This document shows, piece by piece, positions 57,973-64,000 of a DNA stretch of 64,000 nucleotides (position 1 is the stretch's first letter; each line of letters starts with the position of its first letter). Source of the DNA: Cryobacterium inferilacus (lineage in GTDB: Bacteria > Actinomycetota > Actinomycetes > Actinomycetales > Microbacteriaceae). The notes below the pieces were generated by a model. It was not told where the DNA came from, made no database searches, and was given only the letters and a program-made list of their open reading frames with translations. The position numbers were made by a program, and so were the translations under genes. Location: the NCBI RefSeq assembly GCF_019599185.1, contig NZ_JAIEUL010000003.1, positions 124,001 through 188,000 on the forward strand, read 5' to 3'.

Positions 57973-58473
57973 CTACCCCCGCAGCCCCCGGGCGGTGGCG
58001 GGTTCAAGCACCACCACGGCGGTCTCGGTCGGGCGGCGGGCGGCGTACCCGTCCAGATCCTTGTCCAGCGCCCGCCAGCGGTCCCACAGCCTGGCGCGCT
58101 CAGGCCCGGTCGCGGCGTGGGCGACCACGGCGCGAGACCCGGTCGCCAGTTGCACCCGGCAGTTCGGGTCGGACTGCAGGTTGAGCCACCAGACGGGTTC
58201 CGCCTCACCCCAGCCGTTCATCGCCAGGGTCACCAGGTTGGGGCCGTCCTCGAAATAGCCCACGATCACGGCGCGCTCCTGACCGCTGCGCCGCCCGGTC
58301 GTGGTCAAGCGCAGCGCGCCCCACTTCTCCGGCCGCGCCGGCCACAGTCCCCTGCGCCCACCGGTCACCCGAAAAATCGCCCGGTGCACCTTCCACGCCA
58401 GCACCACGAACCAGCGCGGCGGCAGCCGCGGGGGCCGTTCGCCGGTTCCACCCGCAGCACTGGATGTCGTCAT
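57973..58473 (-). CDS. Deazaflavin(F420)-dependent nitroreductase-like protein (Ddn family)
   Basis: A 166-residue protein of the Ddn/Rv3547 split beta-barrel family, which uses cofactor F420 to reduce nitroimidazoles or quinones. Visible family features: a basic amphipathic N-terminus, LRLTTTGRRSGQERAVIVGY (a phosphate-binding region), and EPVWWLNLQSDPNCRVQLATG. The C-terminal RPTETAVVVLEP segment also fits. It leads the two-gene transcript with the zinc alcohol dehydrogenase. F420 use implies a matching actinobacterial host. Confidence 0.9.
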   Translation of the reverse strand: MTTSSAAGGTGERPPRLPPRWFVVLAWKVHRAIFRVTGGRRGLWPARPEKWGALRLTTTGRRSGQERAVIVGYFEDGPNLVTLAMNGWGEAEPVWWLNLQSDPNCRVQLATGSRAVVAHAATGPERARLWDRWRALDKDLDGYAARRPTETAVVVLEPATARGLRG

Positions 58474-58598
58474 GAGCGCTCGCCTCCACTCTCACCACCG
58501 GCCGCGCCTCGGCCCGTTCAGCGCGACTGTACAACCGTTCCCGCCGCTGCCACCCCAGTAGTCTGTGAATCAGCAACACAGGCCGGGGGGAGGCGCAG

Positions 58599-59414
58599 AT
58601 GAGCATGACGGATGGTTCGGTGACGAGCGCAGCCAGGGCACGCATCCGCTCGTTCTCGGTCTGGGTCTGGGTCGCCGGCGCCCTGGTGCTCTTCCTGGGC
58701 GCACTGAACACCTACGCAGACGTCGGGATCGGCGACGACGGCCTGGCCATCATCGGCGACGGCGAGAACCCGTGGGATGTCGAGAACCCACCGGTCTTCG
58801 AGGCCGACGGCACCACTTACTCCGGCGAGGGTGCCGGCCTGATCCGCATCCCACTCGAGGAACACACCCAGGACCCCTACCTGGTGAGCCTCACCTCCGG
58901 CGAGTACCTCGACTTCTATCTGACCCGCACCGAGGATCTCGGCCGCCCCGACGACGACCGTGGTTACCCCGCCAATGTCGGCTACCTCTACGACACCACG
59001 GACGAGCTGCTGCTGCTCCCCCCCGACGCCGACCTCGAACTCTGGGTGCGCACCGACGAGCCCTGGGAGCTCACCCTGCAGAAGACCGAGGTCGCCGAGA
59101 TCACCGACGGCTTCGTCAGCGGAAAGGGCAACGACTTCCTCGTCTACCGCGGCGACGCCGTCAGCGCACGCTTCGTGCACCGCGGCGAGGGCCTGTTCTA
59201 CGTCACCGTGCAGACTCTCGGCGGCCGCGCCGACCAGCCCATCATCGAGTCCGGTGAGGTAGACCAGCGCCAGTCCTGGGACCCCACCGAGGCCGTCTAC
59301 ATCAGCATCGAGGCCGACGCCGAGCGCGGCGCCTGGTCGGTTGACATCGACGAGCTGGCGACGGATGCCCCGACACCTGCACCACCCACCACGACAGAAA
59401 GCACCCCTCGATGA
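58599..59414 (+). CDS. Membrane-anchored protein of unknown function, first gene of Ycf46 operon
   Basis: A 271-residue protein. One helix, SFSVWVWVAGALVLFLGAL, near residues 19-37 would anchor it, with the rest outside the membrane. The outer part is acidic and predicted beta-rich (TTYSGEGAGLIRIPLEE, LELWVRTDEPWELTLQKTEV, DFLVYRGDAVSARFVHRG), ending in a Pro/Thr-rich tail. No family is recognised. A strong GGGGGGAGG site precedes the ATG. It overlaps the AAA ATPase gene by 4 nt, so it is probably a membrane partner of that system. Confidence 0.78.
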   Translation: MSMTDGSVTSAARARIRSFSVWVWVAGALVLFLGALNTYADVGIGDDGLAIIGDGENPWDVENPPVFEADGTTYSGEGAGLIRIPLEEHTQDPYLVSLTSGEYLDFYLTRTEDLGRPDDDRGYPANVGYLYDTTDELLLLPPDADLELWVRTDEPWELTLQKTEVAEITDGFVSGKGNDFLVYRGDAVSARFVHRGEGLFYVTVQTLGGRADQPIIESGEVDQRQSWDPTEAVYISIEADAERGAWSVDIDELATDAPTPAPPTTTESTPR

Positions 59415-61039
59415 GTTTCGCCCAGACGCTCGACCAGGCCTTCAAGGCCCGCCTGCCGCTGCTCTACATCGAGACCAGCGAGGAGGTGCGCGCCCTCGAG
59501 GAGGTGACCCGTGCCGCCCAGGCGCTGCGGCGCCCGCGCGAGGTGTGGACCTGGACCAGCGCCACCGGCCTGATCGGCCCGGACGGCAAGGGCGTGACCA
59601 ACACCAGCACCCCGGCCAGGGCGCTCGACCACATCGTCGGCATCCCCGAGAACGCGGTCTTCGTCTTCTGCGACCTGCACGCCTACTTCGGCACGGAGCA
59701 GCGCCCTGGCGACCCGGTCATCATCCGCAAGGTGCGCGAGACCGTGCTCGAACTGCGGCACGCGGATGCCGCCCGCGCACTGATCGTGACGGCTCCGGTG
59801 CGGTGCATCCCGCCAGAGCTCGACAAGCTCGCCCACCTGCTCGAGTTCCCGCTGCCAGACACCACCGAGCTGCGGCAGATGCTCGACACGATGATCCAGA
59901 ACAATTCCTCCGGCAGCGGCCGGATCAAAGTTGCGGCCGACGAGAAGACCCTGGAGAGCCTCGTGCAGGCCGCCCGCGGACTCACCATGTCCGAGGCCGA
60001 GAACGCCTTCGCCAGGGCCATGGTCGACGACGGCCAGCTCACCGCGAGCGACATCAGCGTGGTGCTCGACGAGAAGCGCCAGATCGTGAGCAAGTCCGGC
60101 CTGCTCGACTTCGTCACCAAGGCCCTCGACCTCGACTCCGTCGGTGGCCTGAACAACCTCAAGCGCTGGCTGTCCCGGCGGGACGGCTCGTGGCTGGCCG
60201 AGGCCGAGGAGTTCGGCCTGCCCGCCCCGAAGGGCGTGCTCATCACCGGGGTGCCCGGCTGTGGAAAGTCGCTCACCGCCAAGGCCATGGCCGCGTCCTG
60301 GGGCCTGCCGCTGCTCAGGCTCGACATCGGCCGGATCTTCTCCGGACTGGTCGGTTCCTCCGAGCAGAACCTGCGTACCGCCCTGGCCACCGCAGAGGCC
60401 GTCGCCCCGTGCATCCTCTGGGTCGACGAGATCGAGAAGGGCTTCTCCAACACCACCGGCACCGGCGACTCCGGCACCACCGCCCGGGTGTTCGGTTACT
60501 TCCTCACCTGGATGCAGGAGAAGAAGCATCCGGTGTTCGTCGTCGCCACGGCCAACAACATCGACTCGTTGCCGCCCGAGTTCATGCGCAAGGGCCGCTT
60601 CGACGAGATCTTCTTCGTCGACCTGCCCACCAACGTCGAACGACGCGCCATCTGGACCATCCAGCTCGCCGCCAACGCCACCGGCGGCAACGGACTGTCG
60701 GCCATCGGCGCCGACGACGTCGAGAAGCTCGTCGCCGACAGCGAGAACTACTCCGGCGCCGAGATCGAACAGGCCGTGATCGTGGCCCTCTACGAGGCCT
60801 TCGCCGAACGCCGCCCGGCCACCCTGCACGACCTCACCGAGGCGATCACCAACATGATCCCCCTCGCCGTGACCCAGTCCGAAGAGGTGCAGACCATCCG
60901 CGCCTGGGCCGAGGTTCGCGCCGTTCGGGCGACCGGCAGCGAAGACATCGACCCCGCCGAAGACGCCCTGGTCGGCGCCGTCGACACGACCGGTGCGGGG
61001 CTCTCCAGCCGTCGCGGCGGCCGCACCGTGGACTTCTAG
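59411..61039 (+). CDS. Ycf46-like AAA ATPase
   Basis: A 542-residue AAA+ ATPase. The first 250 residues contain an N-terminal region like that of chloroplast/cyanobacterial Ycf46 ([32 protein letters not shown]). The AAA core follows: Walker [16 protein letters not shown] near 279-287, Walker [12 protein letters not shown], sensor/second region [23 protein letters not shown] with a likely Arg finger. Ycf46 has been linked to regulating photosynthesis, but bacteria lacking photosynthesis also have it; function unknown. In this operon it is followed by DUF2997, radical SAM and DUF1257-like genes. Confidence 0.93.
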   Translation: MSFAQTLDQAFKARLPLLYIETSEEVRALEEVTRAAQALRRPREVWTWTSATGLIGPDGKGVTNTSTPARALDHIVGIPENAVFVFCDLHAYFGTEQRPGDPVIIRKVRETVLELRHADAARALIVTAPVRCIPPELDKLAHLLEFPLPDTTELRQMLDTMIQNNSSGSGRIKVAADEKTLESLVQAARGLTMSEAENAFARAMVDDGQLTASDISVVLDEKRQIVSKSGLLDFVTKALDLDSVGGLNNLKRWLSRRDGSWLAEAEEFGLPAPKGVLITGVPGCGKSLTAKAMAASWGLPLLRLDIGRIFSGLVGSSEQNLRTALATAEAVAPCILWVDEIEKGFSNTTGTGDSGTTARVFGYFLTWMQEKKHPVFVVATANNIDSLPPEFMRKGRFDEIFFVDLPTNVERRAIWTIQLAANATGGNGLSAIGADDVEKLVADSENYSGAEIEQAVIVALYEAFAERRPATLHDLTEAITNMIPLAVTQSEEVQTIRAWAEVRAVRATGSEDIDPAEDALVGAVDTTGAGLSSRRGGRTVDF

Positions 61040-61062
61040 CCGCTTTTCGAACAGGACACCCC

Positions 61063-61287
61063 ATGGCACAGAACGCAACAGACAAGCAGCTCATCGTGCA
61101 GGTTCGCCCCGACGGCAGCGTGCACGCCGAAACCATCGGCATGTACGGCGACGAGTGCCTCGATTACATCGCCGTGCTCGAGAACATGCTCGACGCCGAG
61201 ACCACCGCGTCGTCGTTCACGGATGCCTACGCCCAGGTGGCCGCGCAGCAGCAGTCCAGCACGCAGAACTGGGACGGGACCAGGTGA
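61063..61287 (+). CDS. DUF2997 small protein
   Basis: A 74-residue protein. The core KQLIVQVRPDGSVHAETIGM then GDECLDYIAVLENML fits DUF2997, with the conserved Cys near residue 32. It has no signal or membrane helix. It lies 23 nt after the AAA gene and overlaps the radical SAM gene by 4 nt (GTGA). A small Cys-bearing protein beside a radical SAM enzyme may be a substrate, carrier or regulator. Family function unknown; similar genes sit beside DUF1257/Ycf35 genes in cyanobacteria. Confidence 0.85.
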   Translation: MAQNATDKQLIVQVRPDGSVHAETIGMYGDECLDYIAVLENMLDAETTASSFTDAYAQVAAQQQSSTQNWDGTR

Positions 61288-62027
61288 CCCTGCTCGGCAG
61301 CTCTCTGCTCGGGGCGTCCCTACTAGGCACCGTCGAACCGGGTGCCAAGCCCGGCACCGAGCTGCGCTGGTCACGATTCCTGACCGCGACCACGGCAGAG
61401 GGGCCCGGCCGGCGCTCGGCCCTGTGGGTGCAGGGCTGCAGCGTGCACTGCCCAGGCTGCTTCAACCCGCAGCTCTGGGCCGAGATCGGCGGCCGGGTCG
61501 AGAACACGGCCGAGCTCGCCGACCGGTTCGTGGCGGATGCGCTGGGCGCGGGCGTGCAGGGAATCACCCTCCTCGGCGGCGAACCCTTCGACCAGGCCGC
61601 GAGCCTCGCGACCATCGCAGAGGCCTTCCGCGCCGCTGGGCTCTCGGTGATGACCTTCTCCGGCTACCCGCTGGAGCTGCTCACCGAGTGGTCGGCGACG
61701 CGGCCAGACATCGCCAGACTGCTGGCCGCCACCGACCTGCTGATCGACGGGCCATACCTGCGCGACCGACCCGACGCCGTGCGGCCCTGGCTCGGCTCGA
61801 CCAACCAGGGCATTCGCGCGCTCACCCCCGTTTACGCCGATGAGGTCGCCCGCATCGACCTCGAGGGCGGGCGGGACAGGCTGGAGATCCGCATCCGCCC
61901 CGACGGGCGGATCGACATTAACGGCTGGGCCGACGACGCGGCTTTGAACGACCTGCTGCACGACCTCGGCCCCCGCCAGGACCGCCCTGTTCAGCACCGC
62001 CCTGTAACGAAAGCGAGACTCGCATGA
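61284..62027 (+). CDS. Radical SAM protein with single 4Fe-4S cluster (activase-like)
   Basis: A 247-residue radical SAM enzyme. The cluster motif is CSVHCPGC (C-x3-C-x2-C) near residue 53, followed by SAM-binding ITLLGGEPFDQAA (GGE motif). Size and the GPYLRDR region resemble glycyl-radical-enzyme activases such as NrdG, but no glycyl-radical enzyme adjoins it. It starts at a GTG overlapping the DUF2997 stop and ends by overlapping the DUF1257-like start. Activation or modification of a partner in this operon is inferred. Confidence 0.9.
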   Translation: MTLLGSSLLGASLLGTVEPGAKPGTELRWSRFLTATTAEGPGRRSALWVQGCSVHCPGCFNPQLWAEIGGRVENTAELADRFVADALGAGVQGITLLGGEPFDQAASLATIAEAFRAAGLSVMTFSGYPLELLTEWSATRPDIARLLAATDLLIDGPYLRDRPDAVRPWLGSTNQGIRALTPVYADEVARIDLEGGRDRLEIRIRPDGRIDINGWADDAALNDLLHDLGPRQDRPVQHRPVTKARLA

Positions 62028-62518
62028 GTGTCACCCTGATCCTGCTTCCCATCGCCCTGGCCGCGGCGGCCGCGGCCGGCGGAGTGGGTGTTCTCGGCGC
62101 CGCGGTCACGGCCAAGGCCGGCGACGGTGCCGGGCCGGCGGCCCAGATTCGGGTGCGCACCCGGATGAAGGACAGCACGCTGCTCGCCGACGCCCTGACC
62201 AACCTCGGCGCCACGGCGATCACCGTGTCGCGCAGCCGCGTCACCGCGAAGCTCGACGGCGTGACGCTCACGATGACCCTCACCGACGACGGGGTCTGGG
62301 AGGCCCACGTCGAAGGCCGGGACGGCAACGAGGTGACGGTTCTCAGTGCCACCGAGCTCCTGCAGCGCCTCGACGGCGAGTACGCAGCGATGGTGCAGCA
62401 GGCCGTCGCCGAGAAGATCCGTGCCCGCGCCGAGACCTCGGGATTCGACCTCGTCTCGGAGACCAGAGAAGCGGATGACACCGTGACCATGGTGCTCAAC
62501 GTTCGCGCCCAGGCGTGA
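62024..62518 (+). CDS. DUF1257/Ycf35-like protein
   Basis: A 164-residue protein. A hydrophobic Ala/Gly helix at residues 3-30 could anchor it. The remainder resembles DUF1257 (Ycf35): RTRMKDSTLLADALTNLG near the start, then strands around VTAKLDGVTLTMTLTDDG and LLQRLDGEYAAMVQQAVAEK and a final VTMVLNVRAQ. DUF1257 has no known function; its cyanobacterial relatives sit next to DUF2997 and Ycf46 genes, which supports the call. The match is from pattern, not alignment, and divergent in detail. Confidence 0.6.
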   Translation: MSVTLILLPIALAAAAAAGGVGVLGAAVTAKAGDGAGPAAQIRVRTRMKDSTLLADALTNLGATAITVSRSRVTAKLDGVTLTMTLTDDGVWEAHVEGRDGNEVTVLSATELLQRLDGEYAAMVQQAVAEKIRARAETSGFDLVSETREADDTVTMVLNVRAQA

Positions 62519-62525
62519 CTCACCC

Positions 62526-63377
62526 ATGACAACCGCCTCAGGTCGCTCGCGCGGCGCGTCCGCCACGGCGAACGCGTCTGTCCCGTCGATCGCCTGGCGC
62601 CTGGGCGCGAGCTCCTGGCTGCTGCTGCTGGTTTTCGGGCCAGGCGGCGGCGTCGCCTGGGTGGCGTTCGGGATTCTCTCCCTCATCGGCCGGCGTCTCT
62701 CGTGGGGCATCGCCTCCGGCGTGTACGGGCTGGCGGCCATCATCGTGCGCATTCCGGAGGAGCCGGTGGGCGGTATCGCCCAGGGCAGCCTGTACCTGGT
62801 GGCGCTGCTGCACGGCCTCATCATCAACCACCGCTGGCTGCTGCTGCTCTGGGGCCGGCATGAGAACGGCCTCACGCTGATCGGCACTCCGCGCGGGTCG
62901 AAGCCACGGGCCAGGGCGGCCACGCCACGCCGGCGGAAGACGGCGATTCCGAAGGAGGCCGAGGCTCTGCTCGGCGGAGACGGCACCGCCAAGTCGGACT
63001 ACGTGGACGAGTCCGCGCCCGAGCCGGCGCCCCAGCGGCGCGGGTTGAGCCGCGCGCAACGGCGCGCGCAGGCGGCCGCAGAGGCTCGCGCCGACACCCG
63101 GGCGGCGGCGGCCCGTTCGGAGCCCGCGACGCCCGCCGAACTGATCGACGTGAACACGGCGAACCAGCGCACCCTCGCCAGGCTCACCGGCCTGGACCGC
63201 GCACGGGCCAAAGCCGCGATCGCCGAGCGCACCAGCCGTGGCGGCTTCGCGTCCCTCGAGGCCTTCGCCTCGTCGGCCGGGCTGCAGCCGCACGAGCTGG
63301 TGCGCTTGCGCGCCGAGGCCTACTGCTCCCCCCGCCCGCGGGCCGACCGCAGCTTCGGCCGGCGCGTCGACTACTGA
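62526..63377 (+). CDS. Membrane protein with ComEA-like helix-hairpin-helix tail
   Basis: A 283-residue protein. Residues 25-120 hold three to four hydrophobic helices (SSWLLLLVFGPGGGVAWVAF, GSLYLVALLHGLIINHRWLLLLW); then a charged Arg/Ala-rich linker. The C-terminal 65 residues form a helix-hairpin-helix, IDVNTANQRTLARLTGLDRARAKAA, with FASLEAFASSAGLQPHEL after it, as in ComEA-type DNA- or protein-binding domains. It is 7 nt after the DUF1257-like gene and completes the operon. It could anchor the complex near the membrane; the function is unknown. Confidence 0.85.
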   Translation: MTTASGRSRGASATANASVPSIAWRLGASSWLLLLVFGPGGGVAWVAFGILSLIGRRLSWGIASGVYGLAAIIVRIPEEPVGGIAQGSLYLVALLHGLIINHRWLLLLWGRHENGLTLIGTPRGSKPRARAATPRRRKTAIPKEAEALLGGDGTAKSDYVDESAPEPAPQRRGLSRAQRRAQAAAEARADTRAAAARSEPATPAELIDVNTANQRTLARLTGLDRARAKAAIAERTSRGGFASLEAFASSAGLQPHELVRLRAEAYCSPRPRADRSFGRRVDY

Positions 63378-63396
63378 ACCCGGTGACGAAAGCGCG

Positions 63397-64000
63397 CTAT
63401 CGCGCGGTCGGGTAGGCCTCGGCGAGCAGGGCACCGAGGTAGCCCACGATCGCGCCAGGGCCCGAACGCGGAGCGACGGCCTCGATCTCGGCGTTGTAGT
63501 TGGTGTTCGTGTTCACGTCGTAGGTCACGATCCGGCCGTCCGCGGTCTCGATGAACTCGATTCCGGCCACCTCGATGCCCTCGGTGCGGAGGAAGGCCCG
63601 GTAGCGGTCGATGATCGGGTTCTCGAACCCCTCGCGCAGGGAGAAGATCTGCTGCCCGGCCTCCGGCAGGATGCTCGCGCCTGGCGGCATGAGCAGCGCT
63701 CCGGTGGTCGGGTCGATGGCGCAGGCATCCGCCGGGCAGAGCTGGTAACCGCCGCGGGCCGTGTCGGCCCTGATCGCATAGATGAACTCGTCTCCCACGA
63801 TCTCCACCCTGGTGACCTCGGGCTGGGCGGCCACGATGAACTCCTGCAGCAGCGAGATGCCGTCTTCGGGCTCCTCGTACAGGCCGGCGTCGATGGCCGC
63901 GGCCAGTTCGGCGGCGCTGTCGAACTTCTGCACGCCCAGGCCCTTGCCGCCCTGGTTGTGCTTGGTGATGAACGGGGTCGGGAAGTCGGCAGCGGCCTCA
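63397..64000 (-). CDS. ATP-grasp (RimK-like) ligase, C-terminal part only
   Basis: The gene starts beyond the right edge; 200 codons are visible, ending at the TAG 63397. ATP-grasp features are seen: PFITKHNQGGKGLGV (nucleotide-binding loop), ISLLQEFI (adenine-binding/Glu region), and GIEFIETADGRIVTYDVNTNTN, where Glu and Asn residues bind Mg2+-ATP. RimK-like enzymes ligate amino acids to carboxylates of peptides or small molecules. It is convergent with the Ycf46 operon and shares no overlap. Its substrate and N-terminus cannot be seen. Confidence 0.85.
   Translation of the reverse strand, partial: EAAADFPTPFITKHNQGGKGLGVQKFDSAAELAAAIDAGLYEEPEDGISLLQEFIVAAQPEVTRVEIVGDEFIYAIRADTARGGYQLCPADACAIDPTTGALLMPPGASILPEAGQQIFSLREGFENPIIDRYRAFLRTEGIEVAGIEFIETADGRIVTYDVNTNTNYNAEIEAVAPRSGPGAIVGYLGALLAEAYPTAR

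Noticed and set aside
59297-61078. Antisense frame opposite the Ycf46-like ATPase
   Set aside because: Composition typical of a GC-driven shadow; the plus strand has Walker A and B motifs.
1-64000. tRNA, rRNA, CRISPR arrays, insertion sequences
   Set aside because: None seen on reading; short gaps between genes leave little room. Small RNAs cannot be excluded by eye.

Overview
The window is a 64-kb piece of a high-GC actinobacterial chromosome. A Microbacteriaceae member (Cryobacterium-like) is the best guess. The case rests on very high third-position GC, many 4-nt stop/start overlaps, a DUF222-HNH nuclease, an F420-type (Ddn-like) reductase, a fused PutA and frequent GATGCC codon pairs. 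It reads as ordinary, densely packed chromosome: no phage, transposase, CRISPR, rRNA or tRNA was seen, and no gene-free stretch exceeds 300 bases.

Layout. 1-503: end of one fluoride channel gene and all of a second. 514-2339: MarR regulator diverging from TerC across a perfect operator palindrome. 2488-11468: a ten-gene Ter locus on one strand (three TerD proteins, TelA, two unknowns, then a citrate-lyase-like aldolase, two phosphoribosyltransferase-type enzymes and a HAD phosphatase). The last four match a predicted nucleoside-like-metabolite module known from Ter loci. 11457-15959: LysR regulator diverging from bifunctional PutA. 16000-21440: small membrane and lipoprotein genes, an EamA exporter with a divergent LysR, and DUF808. 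21437-26631: two-component system, ribbon-helix-helix protein with its own operator, DUF4097 and a DrrAB-like ABC exporter, all leftward. 26762-28177: CPBP protease and SRPBCC protein.

28194-34536: an IclR-controlled catabolic cluster (FMN reductase, CoA transferase, citryl-CoA lyase-like enzyme, LigB/LigA-type extradiol dioxygenase, amidohydrolase). 34550-43179: EAL protein with a DUF1059 mini-protein, PrfC, AlkD-like protein, a kinase, a GAP-family membrane protein, a duplicated-domain lipoprotein, DUF6421 and an SDR. 43369-48913: TetR/MMPL exporter diverging from a second two-component system. 49069-58473: HNH nuclease, stress protein, NatAB-like ABC exporter, threonine aldolase, acyl-CoA ligase, nitroreductase, zinc alcohol dehydrogenase and a Ddn-like protein.

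58599-63377: a compact six-gene operon of unknown function (membrane-anchored protein, Ycf46-like AAA ATPase, DUF2997 mini-protein, radical SAM protein, DUF1257/Ycf35-like protein, membrane protein with a helix-hairpin-helix tail). With the Ter module, this is the most promising poorly described system here. An ATP-grasp gene runs off the right edge.

Several repeats stand out: an ~80-bp palindromic element present twice (one copy supplies the stop codon of a histidine kinase), two related long-hairpin elements, and short tandem repeats at gene ends.
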